Part shown: piece by piece, positions 7,902-18,000 of the stretch
How the letters are laid out: the number at the start of each line of letters is the position of its first letter
Numbering within the stretch: position 1 is the stretch's first letter
NCBI GenBank assembly: GCA_016703765.1
Contig: JADJBL010000025.1
Location: forward strand, 1 to 64,000
DNA from: Saprospirales bacterium
Lineage (GTDB): Bacteria; Bacteroidota; Bacteroidia; Chitinophagales; Saprospiraceae
Direction of reading: 5' to 3'
DNA length: 64,000 nt
Notes under the pieces: model-generated
What the model saw: only the letters and a program-made list of their open reading frames with translations
Database searches by the model: none
Told to the model about the DNA's origin: nothing
Position numbers and translations under genes: made by a program

Positions 7902-8021
7902 CGCTCGTGAGGGTCTCCGACCCGAAACGATATGTTTACAAGTCTCTGACTTGTGCAACAGTTTTGAGGCAAGTCAGAGACTTGCCGACGATACGTTTCG
8001 GGTCGGAGACCCTCACGAGCG
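7902..8021. repeat. 120-bp fold-back palindrome (MITE-like)
   Basis: The outer arms 7902-7929 and 7994-8021 are perfect 28-base reverse complements. Nested inside, ACAAGTCTCTGACTTG and CAAGTCAGAGACTTG form a second paired stem around a short loop. The whole unit fills the gap between obg (ends at 8045) and the start of the APH-RapZ gene. No transposase is nearby and I see no clear target-site duplication. It could be a non-autonomous mobile element or a strong structural terminator for obg transcription. Confidence 0.75.
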
Positions 8022-8044
8022 ATTCTTAATTTGCAAAAAAATAC

Positions 8045-9070
8045 TTATTCCTCCCATACCGACTTCCCTTCTTTTTCATCGGACGTCATGGCGGTCCAGA
8101 GCACGTCTTTGAGTTTGTCGAGGCCTTTTTGGGCTACGGCGGAGATATAGACTACGGGCAGGTCGTTGGGGATATCCGGTTGAAGGAGCTCGATGAGCTC
8201 GTCGTCGATGAGGTCGATTTTGGTGATGGCCAGCACGCGGGGTTTATGCAGCAATTCGACATTGTACATTTCCAGCTCGTGGAGCAGGATCTGATACTCC
8301 TTTCGGATATCCTCGGTATTGCAGGGGATCATGATCAGGAGGGTGGCGTTGCGCTCGATATGGCGGAGGAAGCGGTGGCCGAGGCCTTTGCCCTCATGCG
8401 CGTGTTCGATGATGCCGGGGATGTCGGCCATCACGAAAGAGCGTTCGTCGCGGTAGTAGACCATGCCCAGGTTGGGGACGAGGGTGGTGAAGGGGTAGTC
8501 GGCGATCTCGGGTTTGGCGGCGCTGAGCACGGATAGGAGGGTGGATTTGCCGGCGTTGGGGAAGCCCACCAGGCCCACGTCTGCGAGGACTTTGAGTTCC
8601 AGAATTTTCCATTCTTCCTTTCCCGGTTCGCCGGGTTGGGAATAGCGGGGGGTCTGGGCGCTGGGGGTGACGAAAAAGGCATTGCCTTTGCCGCCGCGGC
8701 CGCCTTCCACGAGGATCTTTTCCTCGCCGTGTTCGGTGATCTCGAAGTGGATCTCGCCGGTTTCGGCGTCTTTGGCCACGGTGCCGAGGGGCACCTCGAG
8801 GTAGACGTCCTCGCCGTACCTGCCGGTGCGGTTGCCGCCTTCTCCGTTGCCTCCCTTACTGCCGACGACATGTTTGCGGTATTTGAGGGAAAGGAGGGTC
8901 CAGACGTTGCGGTTGCCGCGGAGGATAATGTGGCCTCCTCTTCCTCCGTCGCCGCCGTCGGGTCCGCCCTTGGCGGTGGTTTTGTCGCGAAGAAAATGGA
9001 TGGAGCCCGATCCTCCGGCGCCGGAGCGGCAGCAGATCTTTACGTAGTCTACGAAGTTTTGTGAGGACAT
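8045..9070 (-). CDS. obg: GTPase Obg (CgtA)
   Basis: Essential ribosome-associated GTPase involved in 50S maturation and stress response. The 341-residue protein has the glycine-rich Obg fold at residues 1-158, with many GG-x-G repeats. The G domain follows: P-loop GFPNAGKST at 169-177, switch II DIPG at 216-219 and TKID as the base-recognition motif. The short acidic C-terminal end is typical. It is 24 bases downstream of adk on the same strand, a common Bacteroidota pairing, so the two are probably co-transcribed. Confidence 0.97.
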   Translation of the reverse strand: MSSQNFVDYVKICCRSGAGGSGSIHFLRDKTTAKGGPDGGDGGRGGHIILRGNRNVWTLLSLKYRKHVVGSKGGNGEGGNRTGRYGEDVYLEVPLGTVAKDAETGEIHFEITEHGEEKILVEGGRGGKGNAFFVTPSAQTPRYSQPGEPGKEEWKILELKVLADVGLVGFPNAGKSTLLSVLSAAKPEIADYPFTTLVPNLGMVYYRDERSFVMADIPGIIEHAHEGKGLGHRFLRHIERNATLLIMIPCNTEDIRKEYQILLHELEMYNVELLHKPRVLAITKIDLIDDELIELLQPDIPNDLPVVYISAVAQKGLDKLKDVLWTAMTSDEKEGKSVWEE

Positions 9071-9094
9071 GTTATTTTCTAAAAAGCAGGGCTA

Positions 9095-9667
9095 CTAAAG
9101 CGCGTCGATTTCGGCGCAGAGCCTTTGAAATATCTCATCGACAGAGCCGATGCCGTCAATTCGCTTGGTTTTGCCCGTTTGGGCGTAATAGTCAAAAACC
9201 GGCGCCGTTTCGCGGTTATACACGTCGATGCGGTTTCTGATGATGAGTTCGTCGTTGTCGTCGTTGCGTCCGGAGGTTTTTCCCCGGTTGAGTATGCGGG
9301 CCACGATCTCATCGTCGTCCACTTCGAGGGCGATGAGGGCGGCCACTTCCTGGCCTTTGTCGGAGAGCAGGCGGTCGAGCGCCTGGGCTTGCGCCACGGT
9401 GCGGGGAAAGCCGTCGAAAATGAAGCCATTTGCGTCCGGATTTGCCTCCACCTTATTTCCCAACATGCCAATAGTCACTTCATCCGGAACCAGCTCGCCT
9501 TTTTGCATATAGCTTTTGGCCTCGAGGCCCAGCGGTGTGTTGTTGCTCATTTCATACCGGAAGAGATCTCCGGTCGAAATGTGGATAATCCCGTATTTTT
9601 CAGCGAGGGTCACGGCCTGGGTTCCTTTTCCGGAGCCGGGAGGACCGAAGAGTATCAGGTTGGTCAT
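9095..9667 (-). CDS. adk: Adenylate kinase
   Basis: Catalyses ATP + AMP to 2 ADP in the cytoplasm. The length is 190 residues. The P-loop GPPGSGKGT is at residues 8-16. The AMP-binding segment STGDLFRYEM follows at about 31-40, and the signature FIFDGFPRTVAQAQ is at about 83-96. The LID is the short form without zinc cysteines (RGKTSGRNDDN), as in other Bacteroidota. It lies upstream of obg in the same direction. The promoter side contains TACCTTCG, a near match to the -7 consensus, in the 9668-9715 gap. Confidence 0.97.
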   Translation of the reverse strand: MTNLILFGPPGSGKGTQAVTLAEKYGIIHISTGDLFRYEMSNNTPLGLEAKSYMQKGELVPDEVTIGMLGNKVEANPDANGFIFDGFPRTVAQAQALDRLLSDKGQEVAALIALEVDDDEIVARILNRGKTSGRNDDNDELIIRNRIDVYNRETAPVFDYYAQTGKTKRIDGIGSVDEIFQRLCAEIDAL

Positions 9668-9715
9668 GGTGTCGGATGATTTTGTGATGGCCGAAGGTAC
9701 AGCTTTTTTATTGCA

Positions 9716-9797
9716 GGTTTAAAGGGTTTAGAAGGTTTAGAGGGTTTAGGACGTTTAGTTTTCTAAACCCTCTAAACATCCTAAACTTTCTAAACTA
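9716..9797. repeat. GGTTTAGA-type stem-loop repeat, copy 1
   Basis: Tandem variants of GG(G/A)TTTAG(A/G) on the left are mirrored by CTAAAC(C/T)(C/T)(T/C) units on the right around a short loop, giving an imperfect hairpin of about 35 bp. The stop codon of the NlpC/P60 gene (9795-9797) falls at its right edge. A second, longer copy lies at 39245-39331. Confidence 0.65.
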
Positions 9798-10379
9798 TGG
9801 TTTTATAACCCTCCCCGCCGTAGCATACATCCCGCTCCAGTAAGAGCTCTTTTTAATATTGTCGACCACTACCCCCCGGCTGGAGGTGCTGTGCACGACG
9901 TAGAGGCCGTCCCGGTCGTTGGAGATGACGATGGCCACGTGAAAAACCGTGCTGGCCTTGTCGCGGCGGAAAAAAAGCAGGTCGCCGGGCAGGACCTCGG
10001 AGACGGGGATCATCTTCCCGTCCTTTTCCTGGTATTTGGAACTGGCCGACAGCTCGATGCCGAACTTTCTCATGACGTAGCCCGTGAACCCGGAGCAATC
10101 GAAGCCCTGCGGGTTTTTTCCGGCCGGTTTATAGTCCGTGCCCACGAATTGCCGGGCGAAATCGACTACTCCCTGCCGAAGGGCGTCCACTTCTTTGGGC
10201 TCTTCCCTTTTTTCTTTAGGCTCTTCCCATTTTTCCCTGGGTTCTTCTCTTTTTTCTCTGGGCTCTTCCACCCTGGAGGAATCAGAGGGCCTGTAAATGG
10301 GGATAGGGGTGTCACAGGAGATCAAAGAAAAATGCAAGGGCAAAAGCAACAAGATGGGTATGCGGGCGTTTTTTACCAT
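9795..10379 (-). CDS. NlpC/P60 family lipoprotein peptidase
   Basis: A peptidoglycan peptide hydrolase (gamma-D-glutamyl-diamino acid endopeptidase type) anchored as a lipoprotein. The signal peptide ends at Cys22 (FSLISC). Residues 37-64 form a charged low-complexity linker of four heptad-like units (EEPREKR, EEPREKW, EEPKEKR, EEPKE). The catalytic domain has FDCSGF with nucleophile Cys95, His147 in TVFHVAIV and a third polar residue at His163. The length is 194 residues. It is last in the minus-strand run that begins with the TonB receptor, but a separate promoter is possible. Confidence 0.93.
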   Translation of the reverse strand: MVKNARIPILLLLPLHFSLISCDTPIPIYRPSDSSRVEEPREKREEPREKWEEPKEKREEPKEVDALRQGVVDFARQFVGTDYKPAGKNPQGFDCSGFTGYVMRKFGIELSASSKYQEKDGKMIPVSEVLPGDLLFFRRDKASTVFHVAIVISNDRDGLYVVHSTSSRGVVVDNIKKSSYWSGMYATAGRVIKP

Positions 10380-10421
10380 GATTTTTTAGCTAGCTATAAT
10401 AGGTTAGTTGATAGGGTTATT

Positions 10422-10808
10422 TCAGAAAGGACTGGAAAGCATACCTTCGATATCCGAGTGAAGAATCTTCAGGTCGGCGTACAGTTGATGCTGTTCTTCG
10501 AGGAAAGCTTCCCGGTCCTTTTCTTCTACATGGATCAGGTCGCGGGCGTGGAAAGCCTTCCCCCAGTCCTGCCACCTTTTTTCTGCCGCATCCATTTCCT
10601 CGACCAAAGAAATCTCGTCTTCCGTCAGGGCTCTTCCCTGGACATTGATTTTGTTGCGAAACTGAATGAGCTCTTCCATTTTGGTCGCCGTTTCCTTTTC
10701 CAGGTCCATGTTTTTGGTGAAAATGGCCTGGATTTGTTGTCCGATTTTATCCTCGCAGGAAATTGCGGAGCAGGATATCACGAGGGCAAGGAGAAATGGA
10801 CTTTTCAT
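10422..10808 (-). CDS. Hypothetical lipoprotein, helical
   Basis: The family is unknown. The first 18 residues form a lipoprotein signal with Cys18 (SCSAISC). The remaining 110 residues are highly charged and look fully helical (QIQAIFTKNMDLEKETATKM, then EELIQFRNK and LVEEMDAAEKRWQDWGKAFH), consistent with a short coiled coil or four-helix bundle in the periplasm. It lies between the Fur-type regulator (25 bases upstream) and the NlpC/P60 gene (42 bases downstream) on the same strand. Confidence 0.75.
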   Translation of the reverse strand: MKSPFLLALVISCSAISCEDKIGQQIQAIFTKNMDLEKETATKMEELIQFRNKINVQGRALTEDEISLVEEMDAAEKRWQDWGKAFHARDLIHVEEKDREAFLEEQHQLYADLKILHSDIEGMLSSPF

Positions 10809-10833
10809 AACGCAAAGTTTTGATAAAAAATTC

Positions 10834-11262
10834 TTAAACCACCCTAAAGGTACAATCCGGGCATGAACCCCGCAGTATCAGGTGGGAGGAATGCACAATA
10901 AATCCCGCAGGCATTTGGTGAAGGAGCTGGTTTACCTCATCCAGGCAGATGGTTTTCCCGCAGACGGAGCAGTGAAAATGGGCATGCTGATCGAGGTGTT
11001 GATGTTCTGAGCAAGCCCCGGAGCACAGGGCGTATTTTTGGTTGGGAGTGCCGTCCAATGCCTGATGAATGATCCCTTTTTGTTCGAAGGTGCGGAGGGT
11101 GCGATAGAGGGTTATGCGGTCGGCATCCGGCAAACCGGTTTCGAGCTGGTGGGACGACAGGGCTTGCTCCCTGTTCAGCAGAAAGACCTGAAGGACCTGC
11201 AATCTCATGGGGGTTTTTCTAAGCCCGTGGTGCGCGAGGATGGAGTTTGGATTCTGGATCAC
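10834..11262 (-). CDS. Fur-family metal-responsive repressor, probably Zur
   Basis: A 142-residue winged-helix regulator. The DNA-binding part contains LRKTPMRLQVLQVFL and DRITLYRTLRTFEQKGII (about residues 49-65). The dimerisation domain has a His-rich segment HQHLDQHAHFHC and two structural-zinc pairs, C98SVC101 and C134PDC137. These features place it in the Fur/Zur/PerR family. Its position behind a TonB receptor and a partner lipoprotein, and the lack of iron-specific neighbours, favours Zur, which is inference. A palindrome over the receptor promoter (14257-14276) is a candidate target. Confidence 0.85.
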   Translation of the reverse strand: MIQNPNSILAHHGLRKTPMRLQVLQVFLLNREQALSSHQLETGLPDADRITLYRTLRTFEQKGIIHQALDGTPNQKYALCSGACSEHQHLDQHAHFHCSVCGKTICLDEVNQLLHQMPAGFIVHSSHLILRGSCPDCTFRVV

Positions 11263-11281
11263 GATAAACGGCGTTTCTTAG

Positions 11282-11312
11282 AAACGGCGTCCGCCTCAGG
11301 CGGACGCCGTTT
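11282..11312. terminator. Palindromic stem-loop, 15-bp perfect arms
   Basis: Arms AAACGGCGTCCGCCT and its reverse complement are separated by one base. It lies between the metal-uptake lipoprotein and the Fur-type gene, so it may terminate or attenuate the upstream transcript. The core CGCCTCAGGCG recurs in a second palindrome at 50473-50511. Confidence 0.6.
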
Positions 11313-11324
11313 ACTTGGTTAATA

Positions 11325-11891
11325 CTACTGAATCACCACCGGCCATTCCACCTCGACATCCGTTTCCCCGCCGGCGTTGGTGATGTCGCCGCCGGAAACG
11401 CCCGCAGCGTTTTTATCCGGCTCGTGCCGCAGGATGACTTTCAAAGTCCCGATGCTTGCGGCGCCGCTGGTCCAATTGGTTTTCAAACCCAGGGGATTCC
11501 CACCGCCATCCTGGTCTTCGTATGTGAATAGGAGCTCAAGCCCTGCGGAGACCTGAAAGAAAAACTGGTGCGCCTCGCCCTCTTCCTCTACTTCCGCCCC
11601 GATGTCTTCTGCCGGATCAACCGATTCGTTGAGCAGGGAAAGTGTTGCAGAATAGGTCGTTGCCGCCGCCAGCGTGTCGCCGGTCAATACGGGCGCGGCG
11701 CCCCCCACTCCGTCGGGATCTTTGAATTGAAAAACAGCCGGGTCGCCCCCGCCCATGGGAGTAAAAGTCAATAGGACCGAAGTGATCAACTCCTCTTCGT
11801 TAATGGGCTCTGGGTCGTCGTCGTTGCAACCCGGAAGGCTTGAGAGGGAAATAACAAAAGCCAAAAACAACAGATTTTTTAAGGTTTTCAT
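11325..11891 (-). CDS. Lipoprotein partner of TonB receptor (putative metal uptake)
   Basis: This 188-residue protein has a lipoprotein signal with Cys22 (SSLPGC) followed by an acidic NDDDPEPINEEELI linker. The body contains strands such as LITSVLLTFTP and GTLKVILRHEPDKNAAGVSG. This resembles a Bacteroidota family often labelled 'type 1 periplasmic-binding fold superfamily' and found beside TonB receptors, although the name is not experimentally founded. It is 14 bases downstream of the receptor gene and precedes the Fur-type regulator. It is presumably anchored to the outer membrane and helps deliver substrate to the receptor; zinc is a guess from context. Confidence 0.75.
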   Translation of the reverse strand: MKTLKNLLFLAFVISLSSLPGCNDDDPEPINEEELITSVLLTFTPMGGGDPAVFQFKDPDGVGGAAPVLTGDTLAAATTYSATLSLLNESVDPAEDIGAEVEEEGEAHQFFFQVSAGLELLFTYEDQDGGGNPLGLKTNWTSGAASIGTLKVILRHEPDKNAAGVSGGDITNAGGETDVEVEWPVVIQ

Positions 11892-11905
11892 AGTTTAGAT
11901 TTTGC

Positions 11906-14223
11906 TTAAAAATCGAGTTTCATGCGCAAGACGAGATTCCTCCCCGGCTCATCGGCATAGTAGCGTAGGCGGTTGAGGTAATCCCGGTAGCTCGTATCCA
12001 GGAGATTGGTTCCGGTCAGGAAAAGCGACAGGGTCTGCTTGCCCAGCAGGATCCTGCAACTGGCGGAGGCCTGCAACAGCGAGTACGCCCCCGGCGGCGG
12101 GAGCAGATCGACCTCTTCCGGCGTATTGTTTTGCTTCCCGGTTCTTACGATTCCAAAAGATAGATGGGCGTCGGAGATCTTTTTATTGGTATGCAGGTCG
12201 TAGCGAAGTTCGGCCGTCGCCCGGTCGGCCGGCATGAAGATCAAGGGGCTGTTTTTTGCCAAATCCCGGAGCGAAGCGCCGAGCCCTTCATTTCCAGGGA
12301 AAAAGCCGGCAGAAACTCCCATTGTGCGCCAAAATCCCCGCCCCAAATGGCCGCGTCGGTCTGCGTGTATTGAAAAACGGGAAACACCCCGCGAATAGTG
12401 AGCTGGGGCTCGGGCTGGGGCTCCAGGTAAATATAGTCGCCGATGTAGGTGTAGTAGCCCTCGATTTGAAAATGCAGGCTTTTATGGGGATGAAATTCGA
12501 TGGCGGCTACGCCCTTCACCGCTTTTTCCGCCCGAAGGGAAGGATCTCCCGTTTCGAGGGACGCCACGGCATGGTGGAGGCCATCGCTGAATAGCTCGCT
12601 CACGTGGGGAGGGCGGAACGTAGTGCCTGCCTGCAAGATGGCCTTCCATGCCGGTCCCGGCCGGAACGTGGCGCCGAGGGATGCCGAAAAGCCCTTAAAC
12701 GGAAGGCGCTCTGTGAGCAATTGATTCTGCGGGTCGAAGCGCTTGACGAGCAGTTCCCGAAGGTCGTAGCGCAGGCCGCCCTCCAGTTCCCAGTTCGAAG
12801 CGGTGTACCTGGCAATACCGTAGGCCCCTGCCGTGCTGCCGTTGAACCAGGGGATCAATGGCCGGACCCCCGTGCCGGGCACGTTGCGGTTTTGCTGGTA
12901 TTGGAGGGAAACGCCGACCGTCGCATGCCAGTTGGAGGAAGAGAGCAGGGGCTTCCAGGAAAAGGCGCCCTGGTGGGTGCCCAGATCCATGTCCAGCGCC
13001 GGTTTGGCCGAACGGCCGGAGCGCCGGATATCGAATTCCTGCCGGGCATTCTGCTGGAAGCCGTACACCCAGCTAAAGATCCCCGCTTTGGCCGGGCGGT
13101 ATATAAACTCTGCCTTGGCCAAATGGTGCCGGGTCCATTGGCGCGGGGCGTCGATGGCGTAGGAGAAAGGGTACACGTAATACGGTGTATCGCGCTGGAT
13201 GGCCTCGATAAAATCGGTGACATTCCCGATATGGGCGCTGCGCAACACGCCCCATTCGGCCTGAAAAAAGCTGTAATACAGCGAGGCTTCGATCCTTTCC
13301 TTCTGATAGCCCAGGCCCACGGACCCTGCGCCCTGCGCCGAGCCGGTATTGCTGAGCTGATAGCGCGGCGCATGCCAGTCGCCCCCCCGGTGGAGGGACC
13401 CCTGTACCCGCCAACCCAGGCCGGGAATTTTTTTCAGCCCCCCTTCCAACCCAGCGGCGGCAGTGCCCTGCCTTCCGTTTGACTGGCCGATGAGGATGGC
13501 TTCACCTTTCAAACCCGGCGCCCGGGGCAGGGGAGCGGGCTCGCTGAGGATCACGCCTCCCATGGCGCCGATGCCGTATTGCAGGGCAGCCGCGCCTTTG
13601 ATCACCTGAATATGTCCTGCGGAAAACGGGTCGATCTCGGGGGCATGGTCGACGCCCCATTCCTGGCCTTCCTGCCGGATGCCGTTGTTGAAAAGGGCTA
13701 TCCTCGTTCCATGCAACCCGTTAATAATGGGCTTGGCAACCCCCGGCCCGGTTTGAAGCATCCGGACCCCGGAAACCGACTGAACCGATTCGGCCAGGGA
13801 AATACCGCGCACCCGGTCGAGCTCCCAGCCGCTGAGGTCCGTTTTGGGTTGTATCGGAGCTGCGTTGTACCGCTGGGCCTGCACGGTGATCGTTTTGAGC
13901 CATTTGATATGGTGTTCGAGAAACATATCCAGGACCGTATCCTGCCGGAGATAAACCCTTATTTCGGCGGGTTCGCAGCCCAGGTGGCTCAGTTGGATCG
14001 TATGCCATCCCGGGCAGAGGCCGGTTACCACATAATTTCCCAGGCTGTCTGAAACGGCGCCAAGGGACGATTCTGCTACCCATACGGTGGCGAAATCGAG
14101 GGGGCTTTGGTCGTGCTCGTCCAGTATACGGCCCGAAACCCGAATCGTGCACGAATCGGCCTGCTGTGCTATGGAAGCGAGGGGAATGAGTAGAAAAAGC
14201 AATATATTTTTTAAATGCAACAT
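11906..14223 (-). CDS. TonB-dependent outer-membrane receptor (frameshifted), probably metal uptake
   Basis: After a signal peptide (MLHLKNILLFLLIPLASIAQ) comes a carboxypeptidase-regulatory-like domain (VSGRILDEHDQSPLDFATVW). A plug domain follows with VSGVRMLQTGPGVAKPIING and GAAALQYGIGAMGGVI, then a beta-barrel. The frame breaks in the C-run at 12265-12267. Adding one base joins KGSALRSG to DLAKNSPLIFMPADRA and restores the barrel through to the end (GTNLLDTSYRDYLNRLRYYA, final residue F). That gives about 770 residues, normal for the class. The start at 14223 is chosen because it opens the signal peptide directly and sits just behind a -7 element. Neighbours suggest zinc or another transition metal. 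Confidence 0.88.
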
Positions 14224-14229
14224 CGTATA

Positions 14230-14237
14230 CAAAGTTA
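14230..14237 (-). promoter_or_regulatory. -7 promoter element (TAACTTTG) of the TonB receptor
   Basis: On the minus strand TAACTTTG is a perfect TAnnTTTG element, 6 bases before the ATG at 14223. The transcript would therefore be nearly leaderless, which supports this start over the longer upstream frame. Confidence 0.5.
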
Positions 14238-14256
14238 TGGCTAAAAAGAAGCCTTG

Positions 14257-14276
14257 ATAGTTGCAAGCGCAACCAT
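14257..14276. promoter_or_regulatory. Candidate Zur/Fur operator palindrome
   Basis: ATAGTTGC-AAGC-GCAACCAT is an inverted repeat with 7 of 8 arm positions paired and a perfect GTTGC/GCAAC centre. It lies about 20-40 bases upstream of the receptor's -7 element, over the expected -33 region, where a repressor would block transcription. Assignment to the Fur-family protein at 10834 is inference. Confidence 0.4.
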
Positions 14277-14333
14277 GTTTCAAAAAAAAACCCCAACTTT
14301 GTTAGCAATGGGTTAAATAGATGGAGGGGAAAC

Positions 14334-14341
14334 TATATTTG
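14334..14341 (+). promoter_or_regulatory. -7 promoter element (TATATTTG)
   Basis: TATATTTG matches TAnnTTTG and lies 40 bases before ATG 14381. The -33 position shows only GGGTTA, a weak match. Confidence 0.4.
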
Positions 14342-14380
14342 CGGGCAGGATCGTTTTCGAATCTCAAAAAACAAACAATC

Positions 14381-15046
14381 ATGAAAAACAAGCATTTCTT
14401 GCCGCTGCTGGCTGCTTTCTTCCTGGTCGCCCAGGCCTCCTACGGACAATACAACTACAATTACAACAACAGCGACGACGACTTTCGCAGGAATGAGGTG
14501 TACGGACAATACGGTGTGATCACCGTGCAAAGCGGGATCATTGTAACCCGGATATTTTTGGCCGATCTCTTTGCAAAAGCGCTAAACGAAGTTATTGAGG
14601 ATTTCGGCGCCGAGGGGCTCGACTACACACGCGATGTCCGGGCGACCCGTGGCGCCATTGGATTGGGATACAACCGCTACCTCGCTCCGCGCTGGACCGT
14701 GGGCGCCATGACGAATTACCAGGGGTTCCGGACCACCATGACCTTTGAAAACTCGCAGGAGCTTTATTTAAAAGACAATTTTTACACCTTTCTCCTCCGC
14801 ACCGACTACCGCTGGGTCAACCAACCGGCTGTGCAGCTTTACTCCGGGATTGCCATGGGGGGCACCCTGTGGGTTTCCAAATACGAGGCTGCCCAGGTGA
14901 ACGCGGCGAAAGGATTCAGCACCGGCTTTTTCAATATGCAGGTCACCCCGCTCGGCGTCCGGGTAGGAAAGCAGATCGGCGGCTTCGTCGAATTCGGACT
15001 GGGCACGAACGGACTGCTAGTCGGCGGGATTTCGGGGAAATTTTAA
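14381..15046 (+). CDS. Outer-membrane beta-barrel-like protein of unknown function
   Basis: The start at ATG 14381 gives a Sec signal peptide (MKNKHFLPLLAAFFLVAQAS, then YGQ). A low-complexity YNYNYNNSDDD stretch follows. The rest alternates in short amphipathic strands (GAIGLGYNRYLAPRWTVGAM, FYTFLLRTDYRW, VQLYSGIAMGGTLW, VGGISGKF) and ends in phenylalanine, as outer-membrane barrels do. It is 221 residues, so perhaps 8 strands. Its 3' end overlaps the convergent tricorn gene by four bases inside a palindrome. Confidence 0.75.
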   Translation: MKNKHFLPLLAAFFLVAQASYGQYNYNYNNSDDDFRRNEVYGQYGVITVQSGIIVTRIFLADLFAKALNEVIEDFGAEGLDYTRDVRATRGAIGLGYNRYLAPRWTVGAMTNYQGFRTTMTFENSQELYLKDNFYTFLLRTDYRWVNQPAVQLYSGIAMGGTLWVSKYEAAQVNAAKGFSTGFFNMQVTPLGVRVGKQIGGFVEFGLGTNGLLVGGISGKF

Positions 15047-15057
15047 TTCCCCGAAAT
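15029..15057. terminator. Palindrome encoding the ends of two convergent genes
   Basis: ATTTCGGGGAA (15029-15039) pairs with TTCCCCGAAAT (15047-15057) around an A/T loop. It encodes the ISGKF end of the outer-membrane protein on one strand and the ISGN end of the tricorn protease on the other. It is likely a shared bidirectional terminator. Confidence 0.65.
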
Positions 15058-18000
15058 TTCACCTAACAGCACTTCTACGGCTTTTTTCAGCTGCTCGTCT
15101 TCCCCTTTGGCTTTGCTGTCGGGGGCGTTTTCCACGATAAAGTCCGGCACGGCCGGGCCGTTTTCCATATTCTCTCCGGTAGCTTTTACGTACCATCCGC
15201 GGAAGGGCATGCGCACGGCAGAACCGTCGATCAGGCCCTGGGATCCGGTGGAAATGACCGCGCCAAAGGTGGGCGTTCCGACCAGTTTGCCGTGGCCAAG
15301 GTGCTTGAAGGCGTGAGAGAAGATTTCGGCGTTGGAGTAGCTCGACTCGTTGCAAAGGGCGATGGAGGGCTTGGTCCAGGCAGCCAGGGGAAGCCGTTCG
15401 CCGTATGGGTAGAAGTTCTTGAAACGCCCGTTTTCATCGGGCAGGCTTTTTGCGGCGCCGCGTGGGATGGTATAGGCATGTTGGCGGACATTCAGGACGG
15501 CCATCAGCATGTCGTTGGTCCAGCCTCCGCCGTTGTAACGCACGTCGATCAGGATGCCTTCCTTGCCGTCGCCGGCTGCCGTAAGCTCCCTTTCAAATCG
15601 CTCGAAACTGGGCCAGTTCATGCTCTGGATGTGGATGTAGCCGAGCTTTCCGTTCGAATATTGGTTGGTGAGTTGTTTGCAGCGGTCCACCCAGCTTTCG
15701 TACAGGAGGTCGCGGATGTTTGACACCGGGCGGATCGCCACTTCTTTTACGCCTTCGCCGGTTTTTACTTCTAGCAGGATGCGTTGGCCGGCCGTATTGT
15801 TCAGCAGGCTGAAGAAATTGGTCGAGGCAGTTATGGCCTCCCCGTTCACCGATCGAATGATCATCCCCGGTTCGAGTTTGCTCTGCGCTTTATCGGCCGG
15901 GCCGTCGGGAACGACGCGGAGGATTTCCACGCCCTCCTTGTGCGGTTTGACCTCAAGACCCAGATCGCCTGTTATGTCCTTTTGGGTGGATTCGGGAGTG
16001 GGTCCGGTGAAACCCATGTGGCTGGCGTCGAGCTGGCCCAGCATTTCGTTGAACATATCCTGAAAATCCTGGGTCGTGGAGGCCGAGAGGGCATAGACTT
16101 CGTAGCGTTTTCGCAGGCCCTCCCAGTCGCGTCCGTGGAACTGCGGATCGTAAAAACCGTCCCGAAGGCTCCTCCAGGCTTCGGCAAACATCTGCCGCCG
16201 TTCCGCTGTATAGTTGATCTTCATTTTGGCTTCAAAGGGGATGGATTCCTGTTTGCCTCCGTCGAGGACGAATTTGCCGAGCTTGCCGCCTTCCTGGAGG
16301 TAATAAATGCTTTTCCCTTCCTTGTCCATCGACAACTGATTGCCCTTGAATTTTTCGGAAAGACGTTTCAAATCCGTGCCGTCCCATTTGGCGCTCATCA
16401 ATTCGGGGTCGCCGGAAGAGCCTTCGCGGTCGGGGTTGTTTGTGGTAAAGTAAAAGGTCTGGCCGTCTTTTGAGATGATCAGGTTGTTTTCGTTTCCGGC
16501 AAGGCTGGTCACCTGTTGAAGGCGTTGGTAAATGTCTTCGAAATCGATCACCACCTCCACGGGTTTCTCCTTTTTGCCATTCTTGCTATCGTCTTTTTCC
16601 TTCCCGTTGGCGGGTTTGTCTTCCGTTTCCTCTTCCCAGTCGGGTTTGGTCTTTTCCCAGTCCGAGCGTTTCAACCAGACAAACCAGCAGTCGTAGTCGC
16701 CACCGTTGCGCAGGGAGAGGAATCCGAGTTTACTGCCGTCCGCGCTCCAAACAGGGGATTGGTCGGAGCGGGGGTGCATGCTCACGTTTACCGGGGCGCG
16801 GTTGTTGTCGGCCGGGTGGATGTATATTTCTTCGTTGAAATTGAGGTCGTCGAGCACGTAGGCGAGCCAGCGGCTGTCGGGGCTCCAGGCGACGTCGCTG
16901 GGCGTTGCCCAGCCGTCGAGCAGGGTTTTGGCATTGCTCAGGGCGCCTGTGGAATCGATGTCCGAAATGATCAATTGGCCGCGGCCCTTGCGGAGCACCA
17001 GCTTTTTCCGGTCGGGTGAAAGGAGGAGATCGTGTTCGTCTTCGGGCGTTCGGGTGAGTTGGCGCAATTCGATTTTCAGACTCCGGTATAGAGAGCTTTG
17101 AGCCGTGTCGGCCGAGCGCGCCAGGTAAAGCTCCTTGTTTCCCGTGCGGTCGGAGAGGAAGAGCATGGTGGAGTCGTCGAGCCATTGCATGGCCTGATCG
17201 CGGTAGGGATGGTTGGTCAGGGCTGCCGTGCGTTTGGCTTCCTTGTCGTTGAGGGTGATGAAAATTTCCCCGCGAACGGTGAAGGCCATCAGTTTGCCGT
17301 TGGGCGAAAGGGCAAACTCCGTAGCGGAACCGGACAGGTTTTTGCTTTCCATGGCGTCGAATCGGGAGTCGGCGCTCACCTGTATTTTTACCTCCTTGGG
17401 GCCTCCTTTGGCAGGCATGAGGTAGATGCGGTTTCCTTTTTCAAAAACGATGAAATTCCCGTCGGCGCTCACATCGAAATTGCGGACCCCTTCGTCGGTA
17501 TAGGATGTCAGTTGTGTGGGGGCGCCTTGTGGCTGACCCTCTGCGCTCAGGTTTTGAAGGTAGATATTATAACGACCTCCTGACGCGCTCAGGAAGTATA
17601 GTTTATTGGCCCCGCCCCAGTCGGGGAAAATGTCCATTTCCCTGCCCCGGGTGATTTGAATATAGGTCTTTTTCTCCTTGTCGAAGAGCATGATATCGAA
17701 GCTGGCCGGTCCTGTATACGGCTCCCGCTCGGCCGGTGAGGCGCCCGACATATAAGCCAGGAATCTCCCGTCGGGGGAGGGGGTGGGATAGTGGCCCAGG
17801 GCGTCGAGGATCCGGAAGGGTGTTCCTCCGGAAGGGGAGACCTGATAGACCTCCGGTTCGCGTTCGAGCTCCTGAAAATAGCGGGTGGTTTGGAAATAGA
17901 TATTTCCGTCGGCGCCCCATTCGGGGTTGGCATCGTTGGCGGAGTGCCAGGTCAGCCGGGCCGGATTGCCGCCCAGCGCGTCGATGGTAAACAGGTCGTT

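Noticed and set aside
7902..8021. Full insertion sequence
   Set aside because: The element is only 120 bases, has no transposase and is a continuous fold-back structure.
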